Notes: generated from the letters alone by a model not told the origin. Counted from the first letter of the stretch, positions 44,981 to 54,486 are shown. The stretch is DNA of 64,000 nt from Rhodococcus opacus B4 (GCF_000010805.1 NC_012522.1:4898001-4962000); one strand, 5' to 3'. Program-made: numbers and translations.

Positions 44981-45739
44981 ATGAGTAATCGAGTTGCATT
45001 CGTGACCGGCGGTGCGCAGGGCATCGGCAAGGGCATCTCCGACGCCCTCGGGGCCGCGGGCTTCCGCGTCGCGGTCGCCGACCTCAACCTGGAGGTCGCG
45101 GAGGAGACCGCCGCCGGCATCCGCGACGCCGGCGGCCAGGCGATCGCCGTGCCCGTCGACGTCACCGACACCGCGTCCGTGCAGGCCGCGGTGAAGCAGG
45201 TGGCCGAGCAGTTCGGTCCGGTCGAGATCGTCGTGAACAACGCCGGCTGGGACGACTTCATGCCGTTCCTGAAGACCGACGAGGCGTTCTGGGACCGGAT
45301 CCTCGACATCAACTTCAAGGGCCAGCTGCGGGTCATCCAGGCGACCGTCCCGGGCATGGTCGAGCGCGGCTTCGGTCGGGTCATCAACATCGGTTCGGAC
45401 GCCGGCCGCGTCGGCTCGTCGCTCGAGGCCGTCTACTCGGGTGCCAAGGGCGGCATCATCGCCTTCACCAAGACCCTTGCCCGTGAGGTCGCGACCAAGG
45501 GCGTCACCGCGAACACGGTGTGCCCCGGCCCGACCGACACCCCGGCGCTGCGCAAGTTCGCCGACAGCTCCGGCCAGGACGCCGACAAAGTGATCGGCGG
45601 CATGACCCGCGCCGTGCCGATGAAGCGCCTCGGGCAGGCCGAGGACATCGGCGCCGCGGTCGCGTACTTCGCCTCCGACGCAGCCGAATTCGTCACCGGC
45701 CAGACCCTCTCGGTCAGCGGTGGTCTGACGATGTCCTGA
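44981..45739 (+). CDS. badH: BadH-like 2-hydroxycyclohexanecarboxyl-CoA dehydrogenase
   Basis: The 252-residue short-chain dehydrogenase carries the segments [49 protein letters not shown] and [11 protein letters not shown]. These correspond almost word for word to Rhodopseudomonas palustris BadH as I recall it. That enzyme oxidises 2-hydroxycyclohexane-1-carboxyl-CoA to the 2-oxo compound. A substituted ring is equally possible. It has its own ribosome-binding site and is followed by a terminator stem. Confidence 0.85.
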   Translation: MSNRVAFVTGGAQGIGKGISDALGAAGFRVAVADLNLEVAEETAAGIRDAGGQAIAVPVDVTDTASVQAAVKQVAEQFGPVEIVVNNAGWDDFMPFLKTDEAFWDRILDINFKGQLRVIQATVPGMVERGFGRVINIGSDAGRVGSSLEAVYSGAKGGIIAFTKTLAREVATKGVTANTVCPGPTDTPALRKFADSSGQDADKVIGGMTRAVPMKRLGQAEDIGAAVAYFASDAAEFVTGQTLSVSGGLTMS

Positions 45740-45751
45740 CCCTCGGCTTTC

Positions 45752-45790
45752 CCGAACGCGCGGCCCGGAGTCATCCGGCCGCGCGTTCGG
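45752..45790 (+). terminator. Terminator after badH
   Basis: CCGAACGCGCGG (45752-45763) pairs with CCGCGCGTTCGG (45779-45790), with a further CCGG pairing inside. It ends the badH transcript. Confidence 0.75.
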
Positions 45791-45810
45791 CATTCCCAGG
45801 GGTCGGACGG

Positions 45811-45825
45811 TAACGATCGTTTACA
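45811..45825 (+). promoter_or_regulatory. TetR-type operator before the MenB/BadI-like gene
   Basis: TAACGATCGTTTACA has the perfect 10-base palindrome AACGATCGTT. TATGAT at 45834-45839 is a plausible -10, so the operator would cover the spacer/-35. The same 15-base sequence, with one change, occurs at 63587-63601 beside a TetR gene. Confidence 0.65.
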
Positions 45826-45845
45826 GATGTGCCTATGATCGGGGC

Positions 45846-46703
45846 ATGACGAACAACGGTGATGCAACGGATTTCGTGTCCTGGACCCCGGTGGGTGAGT
45901 TCGAGGACATCCGATATGAGCACAGTGGTGACGGGATCGCGAAGATCACGATCTGCCGGCCGGAGGTGCGCAACGCGTTCCGGCCGCAGACGTTGATGGA
46001 AATCTCCGAGGCTCTCGTCGACGCCCGCGAGGACTCCTCGGTCGGTGTCATCGTGCTGACGGGGGAGGGGCCCGACGCGTTCTGTTCGGGCGGCGACCAG
46101 CGGGTGCGCGGCGATACCGGCTACCTCACCGAGCCGGGGAAGGCGGGCAGCGTCGGCCGGTTCCACGTCACCGACCTGCAGATCCAGATCCGTCGCCTGC
46201 CGAAGCCGGTCGTGGCGATGGTCGCCGGCTACGCGATCGGCGGCGGACATATCCTGCACCTGGTCTGCGACCTGTCCATCGCGGCGGACAATGCCCGGTT
46301 CGGTCAGGTCGGCCCGAAGGTCGGATCGTTCGACGGCGGCTACGGTGCGGGTCTGCTCGCCGAACTGGTCGGGGTGAAGAAGGCCAAGGAGATCTGGTTC
46401 CTGTGCCGCCAGTACGACGCCGAGCAGGCGCGTGAGATGGGGTTGGTCAATACCGTCGTTCCGCTCGCCGACCTGGAACGGGAAACCGTGCAGTGGTGCC
46501 GCGAGATGCTGCAGCTCTCGCCGTTCGCGCTGCGGCTGATGAAGGCCAGTTTCAACGCTGCAGAGGACGGGATGGCCGGGATTCAGCAGCTTGCGCACGA
46601 TGCAAATCTGCTCTTCTACTCGACGGACGAGGCGAAGGAGGGCCGGGAGGCGTACAAGGCGAAGCGGCGCCCCGAGTTCGAGAAGTTTCCGCGTCGACCC
46701 TGA
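45846..46703 (+). CDS. MenB/BadI-family crotonase, probable ring-cleaving or naphthoate-synthase-like enzyme
   Basis: The 285-residue protein has the MenB signatures [55 protein letters not shown] and [14 protein letters not shown]. These resemble the bacterial class I dihydroxynaphthoyl-CoA synthase more than the M. tuberculosis MenB I remember, so it may not be the housekeeping enzyme. MenB and BadI perform forward and reverse Dieckmann-type reactions. Directly after badH, a hydrolytic ring-opening role is attractive. It has its own promoter and a TetR-type operator. Confidence 0.78.
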   Translation: MTNNGDATDFVSWTPVGEFEDIRYEHSGDGIAKITICRPEVRNAFRPQTLMEISEALVDAREDSSVGVIVLTGEGPDAFCSGGDQRVRGDTGYLTEPGKAGSVGRFHVTDLQIQIRRLPKPVVAMVAGYAIGGGHILHLVCDLSIAADNARFGQVGPKVGSFDGGYGAGLLAELVGVKKAKEIWFLCRQYDAEQAREMGLVNTVVPLADLERETVQWCREMLQLSPFALRLMKASFNAAEDGMAGIQQLAHDANLLFYSTDEAKEGREAYKAKRRPEFEKFPRRP

Positions 46704-46714
46704 TCTTCCATTTC

Positions 46715-46723
46715 GGTCCGACA
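46715..46723 (+). promoter_or_regulatory. GGTCnGACC-like operator
   Basis: GGTCCGACA preceded by TTTC and followed by ATTAGTATGG, 97 bases before the crotonase start. The spacing of the A/T-rich block after the dyad is like that at 34369 and 39591. Confidence 0.55.
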
Positions 46724-46750
46724 ATTAGTATGGTTGGGTCAATACCCCAC

Positions 46751-46790
46751 GTGAGTGGCAAAGCGTCCCCGGGCGCACATTGCCACTCAC
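46751..46790 (+). other. Long hairpin in the crotonase leader
   Basis: GTGAGTGGCAA (46751-46761) and TTGCCACTCAC (46780-46790) are perfect inverted repeats around an 18-base loop. The hairpin lies between the operator and the start codon, so it should be transcribed and might act as an attenuator or RNA stability element. Confidence 0.6.
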
Positions 46791-46819
46791 CTGGGACTGG
46801 ACCGAGAAGGATGGTGTGC

Positions 46820-47605
46820 ATGTCGGAAACCGCAACGCCCGCAGTCGCGTGGAGCGACGTCGACGGCGGCGTCATGACGATCACGTTGCAGCGACGGCCG
46901 GCGAACGCCCTCGGGCTGCCGATCATCGACGGCCTGAACGCCGCACTCGACGCAGCCGATGCCGACGGCTCGGTGAAGGTGATCGTCGTCCGCTCGGACA
47001 TTCCCGGCTTCTTCGCGGCAGGCGCCGACATCAAGCACATGTCGTCTGTGGACGCGGAGTCCTTCACCGCGTACGGGGATCGACTCCGGGGAGCACTCGA
47101 CCGGCTCGCGTCGGCCGACCGCATCTCGATCGCCGCGGTCGACGGCCTCGCGTTGGGCGGTGGCCTCGAACTCGCCATGGCCTGCACCCTGCGGGTCGGC
47201 GGCGCCGACGCGAAGTTCGGCCTGCCCGAGGTGAAGCTGGGACTGATTCCCGGAGCCGGTGGAACGCAGCGACTTCCGCGTCTCGTCGGCCGCGGCCGTG
47301 CCCTGGACATCATGCTGACCGCCCGGCAGGTCCTCGCCCCCGAGGCGCACGCGATCGGCCTGATCGACCGGCTCGTCGACGCCGGCACCGCGACCGACGC
47401 CGCACTGGCGCTCGCAGCCGAGCTGTGCACGATGTCGTTGCCCGCGCAGCGGGCCGTCATCCGCACGGTCGACGCGTCGTTCGACACACCGCTCGAGGAG
47501 GGCTTCGCGTTCGAGGTCGCCCAGGAGCAGGATCTGTTCGAGAACGGAGAGGCAAAGGAGGGCATCACCGCCTTCCTCGAGAAGCGCGCTCCGCGCTTCT
47601 CCTGA
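46820..47605 (+). CDS. Enoyl-CoA hydratase
   Basis: A 261-residue crotonase with AAGADIKHM as first oxyanion segment and LGGGLELAMAC, then GLPEVKLGLIPGAGGTQRLPR containing the second catalytic glutamate position. This is the pattern of true enoyl-CoA hydratases. The ATG at 46820 is preferred over 46811 because GAGAAGG lies nine bases before it. Confidence 0.88.
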   Translation: MSETATPAVAWSDVDGGVMTITLQRRPANALGLPIIDGLNAALDAADADGSVKVIVVRSDIPGFFAAGADIKHMSSVDAESFTAYGDRLRGALDRLASADRISIAAVDGLALGGGLELAMACTLRVGGADAKFGLPEVKLGLIPGAGGTQRLPRLVGRGRALDIMLTARQVLAPEAHAIGLIDRLVDAGTATDAALALAAELCTMSLPAQRAVIRTVDASFDTPLEEGFAFEVAQEQDLFENGEAKEGITAFLEKRAPRFS

Positions 47606-47610
47606 GCGCC

Positions 47611-48582
47611 GTGTCGTCCGGGCGTGCCGGAAGGGGTGCGATCGCGCTCGCCCTGTTCCTCGTCTATGTGATCTGGGGATCGATCTACCTCGCGATCCGC
47701 CTGGTGATCGAGGAGGTCCCGCCGCTCGGCTCGATGGGTGCACGGTTCCTGCTCGCCGCCGCGTTGATGGCCGCCTTCCTGGCCTTTCGCGGCGGCTGGC
47801 GTCGGCTGCGCCTCACTTGGCGGGAAACGGCGGGAGCCGCGTTCCTGGGTGTCCTGCTTCTCGCCTGCGGCAACGGCCTGACCTCGGTGGGCCAACTGCA
47901 CGGAGTGCCCTCCGGGGTGACGGCACTCCTCGTGGCCATGGTGCCGCTGTGGATCTGCATCTACCGCACCCTGTCCGGTGACCGTCCACGGGTTCTCGAG
48001 CTGGCCGGCGTCGGGGTGGGGTTGATCGGTCTCGCAATCCTGGTGCTGCCGCACGGTGGTGACCGGTCCGGACTCCCGCTCGTCGGCGTGGCGGTGATCG
48101 TGCTGTCGAGTCTGTCCTGGTCGTTCGGCTCGTGGATCAAGCCGCGGATCTGGCTGCCCCACGACGTGTATGTCAGTGCGATGTATCAGCTTCTGGCGGC
48201 GGGCGTGGCGATGGCGCTCGCCTCGGTCGCGACGGGAGAACGCCTGGACGGCGAGATCGGGCCCCGGGCATGGGGTGCGTTCGGCTACCTCGTGGTGTTC
48301 GGCTCGATCGTCGGTTTCACCGCGTACGCCTGGCTGCTGCACCACGCGCCACTCCCGTTGGTGGCCACCCATACGTATGTGAACCCGGTGGTGGCCGTGG
48401 CGCTCGGATCGGTCGTGCTGTCCGAGCCCGTCACGCCCGCGCTCGTGGTCGGGGGAGCGGTGGTACTGCTGTCGGTCGTGCTGGTCGTCAGTGCACACGC
48501 TCGAACGCGACCGTCGGGGGATTCCACCACGAACGGTTCCAAGGTATTATTATCGGACCAAAAAGCGACGGGAGGCGGGTAG
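47611..48582 (+). CDS. EamA/DMT-family transporter
   Basis: The 323-residue membrane protein has about ten hydrophobic helices in two EamA repeats (LVYVIWGSIYLAIRLV at the start; YLVVFGSIVGFTAYAWLL in the second half). It would export or import a small metabolite. GTG at 47611 is five bases after the hydratase stop. The C-terminal coding sequence runs through the operator of the next gene. Confidence 0.85.
   Translation: MSSGRAGRGAIALALFLVYVIWGSIYLAIRLVIEEVPPLGSMGARFLLAAALMAAFLAFRGGWRRLRLTWRETAGAAFLGVLLLACGNGLTSVGQLHGVPSGVTALLVAMVPLWICIYRTLSGDRPRVLELAGVGVGLIGLAILVLPHGGDRSGLPLVGVAVIVLSSLSWSFGSWIKPRIWLPHDVYVSAMYQLLAAGVAMALASVATGERLDGEIGPRAWGAFGYLVVFGSIVGFTAYAWLLHHAPLPLVATHTYVNPVVAVALGSVVLSEPVTPALVVGGAVVLLSVVLVVSAHARTRPSGDSTTNGSKVLLSDQKATGGG
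48551..48559 (-). promoter_or_regulatory. GGTCnGACC-like operator inside the transporter 3' end
   Basis: Read on the minus strand it is GGTCCGATA, with TTTTT before and ATAATACC after. It lies 24 bases before the racemase start, inside the coding sequence of the upstream gene, giving the downstream operon a separate control point. Confidence 0.5.
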
Positions 48583-49773
48583 ATGGCGCAGGACACCGTG
48601 AAACGCTCGTTCACCGGGCCGCTGTCGGGGCTGAAGGTGGTCGAGATCGGCTCGATCGGCCCCGGGCCGTTCTGTGCCATGCTCCTTGCCGATCTCGGCG
48701 CCGACGTGATTCGCGTGGACCGCGCCGCCGGTGCCGGGCTGGTCGGCCCGAACGCCGACTTCCGCGCCGAACTGCTGCACCGCGGCCGTCGCTCACTCGC
48801 CGTCGATCTCAAGCACCCGGACGGTGCGGAGGTGGTGTTGTCGCTCGTGGCGGACGCCGACGTCCTGATCGAGGGCTTCCGCCCCGGGGTCGCCGAACGA
48901 CTCGGCATCGGGCCCGACGACTGCGCGGAACGAAATCCCGGGCTGATCTACGGCCGCATGACCGGTTTCGGGCAGGACGGCCCGCTCGCCCAGCACGTCG
49001 GCCACGACATCAACTACGTGGCGCTCAGTGGCACCCTGTCCATGATCGGACGCCAAGGCGAGCCGCCGACCCCGCCGCTCAGCCTGATCGGCGACTTCGG
49101 TGGCGGGGGAATGCTTCTCGCCCTCGGCATCGTGTCCGCTCTCTTCGAGAAGCAGCGTTCAGGGCTCGGACAGGTGATCGACGCGTCCATGGTCGAGGGC
49201 GCCGCACTCCTCGCGACACCGTTCTTCGGGTTCGCGCAGACCGGGGTGTGGAACGGTGAGCGCGGCACCAACCTCGTCGACAGCGGCGCGCCCTATTACG
49301 ACGCCTACGAGACCGCGGACGGCAAATGGCTGGCCGTCGGTGCCCTGGAACCGCACTTCTACGCCGACCTCGTCGCGCTGCTGGACCTGCCCGACGACCT
49401 CCCGGACCAGAACCACCGATCGCAGTGGCCGCAGATGAAGAAGATCTTCGCCGACGCCGTGCGCGGCCGTACCCTCGCCGACTGGCTCGACGCCGCCGAG
49501 GGACTCACGCCCTGCGTCGCACCCGTGCTCGACGTCGACGAGGCGCCGGCGCACCCGCACAACGTCGCGCGCGGCACGTTCGTCGAGGTCGACGGGCTCG
49601 TTCAGCCCGCGCCCGCGCCGCGATTCAGTCGCACGGCTGCCGCGGTGGACCGCCGTCCGCCGGCGCCGGGCGAACACACCGCCGAAATCCTGACCGACTG
49701 GGGGATCGCCTCGGGCCGCGTCGCCGACTGGCTGCGCTCGGGTGCGGTGCGCGAGGCCGCCGCAGCGACCTGA
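48583..49773 (+). CDS. Alpha-methylacyl-CoA racemase (CaiB/BaiF family)
   Basis: The 396-residue protein follows the M. tuberculosis Mcr pattern: IGPGPFCAMLLADLGADVIR, GHDINYVALSGTL with the catalytic histidine, GDFGGGGMLLALG with the catalytic aspartate, and GAPYYDAYETADGKWLAVGA. Such racemases convert (R)- to (S)-2-methylacyl-CoA so that beta-oxidation can proceed. It therefore indicates a methyl-branched intermediate in this pathway. It begins directly after the transporter stop codon. Confidence 0.88.
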   Translation: MAQDTVKRSFTGPLSGLKVVEIGSIGPGPFCAMLLADLGADVIRVDRAAGAGLVGPNADFRAELLHRGRRSLAVDLKHPDGAEVVLSLVADADVLIEGFRPGVAERLGIGPDDCAERNPGLIYGRMTGFGQDGPLAQHVGHDINYVALSGTLSMIGRQGEPPTPPLSLIGDFGGGGMLLALGIVSALFEKQRSGLGQVIDASMVEGAALLATPFFGFAQTGVWNGERGTNLVDSGAPYYDAYETADGKWLAVGALEPHFYADLVALLDLPDDLPDQNHRSQWPQMKKIFADAVRGRTLADWLDAAEGLTPCVAPVLDVDEAPAHPHNVARGTFVEVDGLVQPAPAPRFSRTAAAVDRRPPAPGEHTAEILTDWGIASGRVADWLRSGAVREAAAAT

Positions 49774-49777
49774 CCTG

Positions 49778-49796
49778 CCGGGCGCGAGACGCCCGG
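49778..49796 (+). terminator. Short stem-loop after the racemase
   Basis: CCGGGCG and CGCCCGG form a 7-bp stem around CGAGA; no T-run follows, so it may be a weak terminator or processing site. Confidence 0.45.
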
Positions 49797-49851
49797 ACCA
49801 CACACTGACGGCGATCACCTGGGATCGCCGAACTTGAGAAGGAGTGAACTC

Positions 49852-50661
49852 GTGACCGAGCCCACCACATGGGAGACGTTCACGCTCGAGCGGCCGGAAC
49901 CCGGCATCGCCGTCGTGACGTTGAATCGCCCCGAACGGATGAACTCGATGACGAACACCATGTTCGTCGAACTGGAGAAGGTTGCGCTGCAACTGGATCA
50001 CGAGCACGACCTGCGGGTCGTGATCCTCACCGGCGCCGGTAAGGCGTTCTGCGGTGGCTTCGATCTCGACGACGCCGAGGGGCTGTCGTCACTGACGCCG
50101 ATGGGCATGCTCGACCAGCAGGAACTGGCGGCGCGGGCACTCGCGGCGATCCGCAGTATCCGCGTCCCGGTGATCGCGGCGGTCAACGGTGCGGCCGCCG
50201 GCGGTGGGCTGTCCCTGTCCCTCGCCGCCGACATCCGGATCGGTTCGCCGGCGGCGCGCTTCAACGCGGCGTTCGTGCGGATCGGTCTCTCGGCCGGCGA
50301 CCTGGGCGCGTCCTGGCACCTGCCCCGGCTCATCGGTCCCGCGCGGGCAGCGGAGTTCGCCTACACCGGCCGCTTCATCGAGGCCGTCGAGGCCGAGTCC
50401 CTCGGGCTGCTGAACGCGGTCGTTCCGGCCGAGTCGCTGCTCGACGAGGCGCTCGCCATGGCCCGGCTGATCAGCGCGAATTCCCCTGCCGGAGTGCAGC
50501 TGTCGAAGCGAGCGCTGCACGCGAACATGGAGGTGTCGTCGTACGCGGCGGCGCTCGAACTGGAGAACCGCGGTCAGGCACTGCTCACCCGCGGCGAGGA
50601 CATGCCCGAAGCCCTGGCCGCGTTCAAGGAAAAGCGCAGCCCGAAGTTCACGGGGCGGTGA
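49852..50661 (+). CDS. Enoyl-CoA hydratase/isomerase, first of a tandem pair
   Basis: The 269-residue crotonase has FCGGFDLDD as first oxyanion site, AAAGGGLSLSLAADIRIG as second and FVRIGLSAGDLGASWHLPR at the active-site loop. The aspartate in SAGDLG replaces the usual glutamate, a pattern of delta-isomerase or hydratase paralogues. GTG at 49852 follows GAAGGAG. About half of its residues appear to match the next gene. Confidence 0.86.
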   Translation: MTEPTTWETFTLERPEPGIAVVTLNRPERMNSMTNTMFVELEKVALQLDHEHDLRVVILTGAGKAFCGGFDLDDAEGLSSLTPMGMLDQQELAARALAAIRSIRVPVIAAVNGAAAGGGLSLSLAADIRIGSPAARFNAAFVRIGLSAGDLGASWHLPRLIGPARAAEFAYTGRFIEAVEAESLGLLNAVVPAESLLDEALAMARLISANSPAGVQLSKRALHANMEVSSYAAALELENRGQALLTRGEDMPEALAAFKEKRSPKFTGR

Positions 50662-51518
50662 CCGGCATGACGCAGACGGAAACGCGGGAGAATACGGCGG
50701 TGCTGAGCAACTACACGCCGCCCCAGCTGGAGACCCTCACCCTCGAGGTGATCGAGGGCAAGATCGCCGTCCTCACGATCGACCGGCCGGACCGGATGAA
50801 CTCGATGACCGTGAAGATGTTCGAGGAGTTCAACACCGCCGCGTACGCATTGCGTGACACGGACGCCCGGGCGCTGATCATCCGAGGCGCGGGCGACCGG
50901 GTGTTCTGTGCGGGATTCGATCTCGACGAGATCCACGTCATCACCGAAATGGGTGTGCGCGAGTTCCTGCGGTTCCAGGAGACCGCGACCGGCGGATTGG
51001 CGGCGCTGTACCACCTGCCGTTCCCCGTGATCGCGGCGATTCACGGTGCCGCGGCGGGAGGCGGGATGGCGCTCGCGCTGGCTGCCGACATCCGCCTCGT
51101 GGCACCCACCGCGAAGTTCAACGCGGCGTTCGTCAAGGTCGGCCTGTCCGTCGGTGAGCTGGGCACGTCATGGAAGCTCACCCGCCTCGTCGGACCGGGA
51201 AGGGCTGCGGAGATCGCGTACACGGCGCGTTTCGTCGGCGCCGAAGAGGCCGCCCGGATCGGGCTGGCGAACCGGGTGGTGCCGAGCGAGGAGCTGTTCG
51301 ACGAGGCTGTCGCGGTGGCCGAGGCGATCGCGTCGAACTCCCCGGGCGGTGTCCGGATGTCGAAGCGGGCTCTGCAGCGGAACCAGGAAGTCACGTCGTA
51401 TTCGGCGGCCCTCGAATTGGAGAACCGGGGGCAGGCGCTGCTCACCCGGTGTGCGGACATGCCGGAGGCGCTTGCCGCGTTCAAAGAGAAGCGGGCGCCG
51501 CGCTTCACCGGGCAGTAG
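50658..51518 (+). CDS. Enoyl-CoA hydratase/isomerase, second of a tandem pair
   Basis: A 286-residue paralogue of the previous gene (FCAGFDLDEIH, AAAGGGMALALAADIRLV, FVKVGLSVGELGTSWKLTR). Here the loop carries a glutamate (GELG) instead of aspartate, so the pair may have divided tasks. The GTGA overlap couples its translation to the first copy; an ATG at 50667 is an alternative start. Confidence 0.86.
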   Translation: MTGMTQTETRENTAVLSNYTPPQLETLTLEVIEGKIAVLTIDRPDRMNSMTVKMFEEFNTAAYALRDTDARALIIRGAGDRVFCAGFDLDEIHVITEMGVREFLRFQETATGGLAALYHLPFPVIAAIHGAAAGGGMALALAADIRLVAPTAKFNAAFVKVGLSVGELGTSWKLTRLVGPGRAAEIAYTARFVGAEEAARIGLANRVVPSEELFDEAVAVAEAIASNSPGGVRMSKRALQRNQEVTSYSAALELENRGQALLTRCADMPEALAAFKEKRAPRFTGQ

Positions 51519-51554
51519 GAATCAACGAATGAATATGTGGATGGAGGCGAGCGA

Positions 51555-52589
51555 ATGACCTGGGACTGGACGCCCGACACGCTCGGTGCGCTGGAGTCGT
51601 TCCTGCGCGATCGAGGCATCACCGAGGGCCCGCTGACGACGTCCCGGATCGGCGACGGGCATTCCAACCTGACGTTCCTCGTCTCCGACGGGGTACGTCA
51701 GGTGATTGTCCGCCGCCCGCCGCCTCCACCCGTTCCGGCGGGGGCCCACGACATGCTGCGGGAGGCGCGCCTCGTCGGGGGCCTTGCGGGCAGTGGTGTG
51801 CCGGTGGCGGACGTCCTCGCCGTCGGGCAGACCGGTGACGTACTCGATGTCCCGTTCTACGTCATGGATTACGTCGCGGGTCCGGTGGTCACCGTCGAGA
51901 CGCCGTCCGCGTTGAGCGCGCCGGCGGACCGTCGCCGCATCGGGGAGGCGTTGATCGACACACTCGCCGCACTGCACGCGGTGGACTGGCAGGCCGCCGG
52001 GCTGGGTGATCTGGGCCGTCCCGAGGGATTCAACGAGCGTCACCTGCGCCGCATGGGCAAATTGGTGGCGGCCGAGGACGGGACACCGCCGCCGGAGTTC
52101 GCGGACATCGACGCGTGGCTCGGGGCCAACGTGCCCACCGAGTCCGGTGCGGCGATCATCCACAACGACTACCGCATCGGCAACGTCATCCTCGCGCCTG
52201 ACTCGCCGGGACGTATTGCCGCAGTGCTGGACTGGGAGCTCGCGACAATCGGCGACCCCCTGTTCGATCTCGGCTACTTCCTCGCCTCGTATCCCGTGGC
52301 GGGCGAAGAGCGCACACCGACCGAGGACCTCGGTACGGCCGTGCTCGAGGAGGGGTACCCGACCCGCGACGAACTCGCCCAGCGATACGCGGCCGCCACC
52401 GGCGCCGACCTGTCGAACCTGAACTGGTACACGGCACTGGCCCTGTGGAAGCTGGCGGTGCTGTACGAATACGGGCGCCGCCGTGCCGTCGCCGGAGTCG
52501 GCGATCAGTACTACCGCGACGGGGCACTCGTGCGTGCCTTCCTCGACGCCGCCCACCGCGCGGCGGGGCTGACACAGTCCGTGGGCTGA
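51555..52589 (+). CDS. APH-fold phosphotransferase family protein (ACAD10/11-like)
   Basis: The 344-residue kinase-like protein has IGDGHSNLTFLV, the catalytic loop IIHNDYRIGNVIL near residue 200 and the metal-binding VLDWELATIGDP near 225. Proteins of this type are common beside acyl-CoA dehydrogenases and in mammals form part of ACAD10/11, which phosphorylate 4-hydroxyacyl-CoAs before dehydration. A role with a hydroxylated acyl-CoA is possible here. GGAGGCGAG precedes the ATG. Confidence 0.83.
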   Translation: MTWDWTPDTLGALESFLRDRGITEGPLTTSRIGDGHSNLTFLVSDGVRQVIVRRPPPPPVPAGAHDMLREARLVGGLAGSGVPVADVLAVGQTGDVLDVPFYVMDYVAGPVVTVETPSALSAPADRRRIGEALIDTLAALHAVDWQAAGLGDLGRPEGFNERHLRRMGKLVAAEDGTPPPEFADIDAWLGANVPTESGAAIIHNDYRIGNVILAPDSPGRIAAVLDWELATIGDPLFDLGYFLASYPVAGEERTPTEDLGTAVLEEGYPTRDELAQRYAAATGADLSNLNWYTALALWKLAVLYEYGRRRAVAGVGDQYYRDGALVRAFLDAAHRAAGLTQSVG

Positions 52590-52692
52590 CCTCTGCGTCA
52601 AGGCTGTCTCAGGCAGGGACGGCTGGGAAGGAATCGACGACCTGCCGGCGCAGCGGCCCTGCCATGTGGGCGAAGTCGCCTCGACGCAGATT

Positions 52693-53661
52693 CGCCCGCC
52701 CCGATCCTGTACACCTCCGGAACCACGGGAAGGCCGAAGGGCGCGATACTGACACACCGAAACCTGTGGGCCAGCAACGTCAACTGGATGCTGGCGGTGA
52801 ACTACAACGCCGAACATGCCGCGCTCACGTCGGCGCCACTCTACGCGGGGACACTGCTCGACGACATCGAGCGGTACCGGGTGACATAGCTGTTCATGGT
52901 GCCGGCCATGATGCTGTTCACGAGCAAACGCGAGCGTTTCGACACCGCCGACTTGTTCAGCGTCCGCATCATCGTCGTGGGCGCGGCACCGGTCCCGGAA
53001 TCGATGTTGCGGCTGTATGGGGCACGCGGGATTCCCGTCAGCCATTGCTGGGGTCCGAGGCGACGACCGGTGCGACGTTTTTGGGCACCGATCGCGCGCT
53101 CGACAAGCTCGGGTCGTGCGGCACCGCCGGCATGTTGAACGAGGTCCGGCTGATCGACGCCGACGGCAACGCGGTGACGACGCCGGGCGTGCACGGAGAA
53201 CTGTGCGTGCGCGGCGACCCCGTGACCCCGGGATACTGGAACATGCCTGAGGAAACTGCCGCCGCACTCGGCCCGGACGGCTGGTTGCGCACCGGTGACG
53301 TGGCCTACCAGGACGAGGACGCTACTTCTACGTAGCCGACCGGCTCATGGACATGATCATCAGCGGTGGTGAGAACGTCTACCCCGCCGAGGTAGAGAGC
53401 GTGCTTTACGGCCACCCGGCCGTCGCCGAGGTCGCGGTTATCGGCGCCCCGGACGATCGCTGGGGCGAGCGAGTGATGGCGGTCGTCGTTCCAGCGTCAG
53501 GCGCGAGCCTGGAGTTGGAAGACTTGCGTGAATTCGCCGGCGCCGATCTCGCGCGTTACAAATTGCCGCTCGAATTGCGCATCGTCGACCTCCTCCCGCG
53601 GAACACGACCGGGAAGGTCCTAGAGCACGAGCTGCGTGCGATGAGCGGCACCGGCGCCTGA
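52693..53661 (+). pseudogene. Decayed AMP-forming acyl-CoA ligase
   Basis: Pieces of one ligase lie in succession in different frames: [20 protein letters not shown], then an in-frame TAG at about 52887, LFMVPAMMLF, a frameshift near 53045, GELCVRGDPVTPGYWN, another stop near 53335, and finally an intact C-terminal part DMIISGGENVYPAEVESVLY ending in TGKVLEHEL. The N-terminal domain is missing. The gene is clearly non-functional. Confidence 0.88.
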
Positions 53662-53679
53662 CCGCCGGCACCGCGGCGG

Positions 53680-54486
53680 TCACATGCGATGACACGTGAC
53701 CGTCGCTGTGGTGCAGGTCTTTCCGGATCGATTGCGCCCGGCGACCTGGACGACGGCGAAGGTGCGGCCGCGGTAGATCACTCTGGGGGCGAAGGTGATC
53801 GGCTCGGTGCCCGGGCAGGGCCGCACGAACGCCATGGCGATGGACGTCGTCTGGAATTCGGCATGTGGTGTCACCGCGGAGTGGCCGGCGATCTCGGAGG
53901 CGCACAGGAGGACCCCGCCGTGGACGTTGCCCAGCGGATTGCGGAGCGATTCCGACGGTTCGAGTTCGAGGCCGGCAGCGGCGTTGTCCCGTCGGTGGTG
54001 AGCACCGAGCAGTTCGATGGTCGAGGTCGCGTTCACTCGGGCTGGGGTGACGTCGTCGGGCGAACCCGTTGGCATCTCGGCGGCGACGAAACGCAGCCGG
54101 GCGCTTGCGAGCGCGACGACCCGTCCGGACTCGTCGACGACCCGGCCCGTTGCCAGGCCGCCGTCCGGATCGACGCTGACGACGTGGCTTTCCGCCTGCA
54201 GGACTGAACCGTCCAGTGCGGGGCTGCGGGAGAAGTCGAGGTGAAGTTCCGTCGTGACGGACCAGTGCCCGGCCGGGGCGCGGGCGGTAATGGGGTATCC
54301 CGTCACGTCGTCCGTCAGGACACCGAGAGCGCCGCGGCACGGCATCCCTCGCTCGTCGGCCATCCACGGTCCGGTCGTCATCACGGACGTGCCGTGATTG
54401 GCGTCGCCGGTGACGGGTGCTACCCGGAACAAGGCTTCGGCGCCGGTTGCGATGAATGGGAGTGCGGTGACGTCCTCGATGGTCAT
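53680..54486 (-). CDS. Double-hotdog acyl-CoA thioesterase
   Basis: The 268-residue protein contains two hotdog halves, the second with NPLGNVHGGVLLCASEIAG, the PaaI/thioesterase signature. It would release or recycle CoA from dead-end thioesters. It is the last gene of a minus-strand series with SDR, acyl-CoA dehydrogenase and BadI, but a terminator-like stem lies just upstream. Confidence 0.82.
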   Translation of the reverse strand: MTIEDVTALPFIATGAEALFRVAPVTGDANHGTSVMTTGPWMADERGMPCRGALGVLTDDVTGYPITARAPAGHWSVTTELHLDFSRSPALDGSVLQAESHVVSVDPDGGLATGRVVDESGRVVALASARLRFVAAEMPTGSPDDVTPARVNATSTIELLGAHHRRDNAAAGLELEPSESLRNPLGNVHGGVLLCASEIAGHSAVTPHAEFQTTSIAMAFVRPCPGTEPITFAPRVIYRGRTFAVVQVAGRNRSGKTCTTATVTCHRM

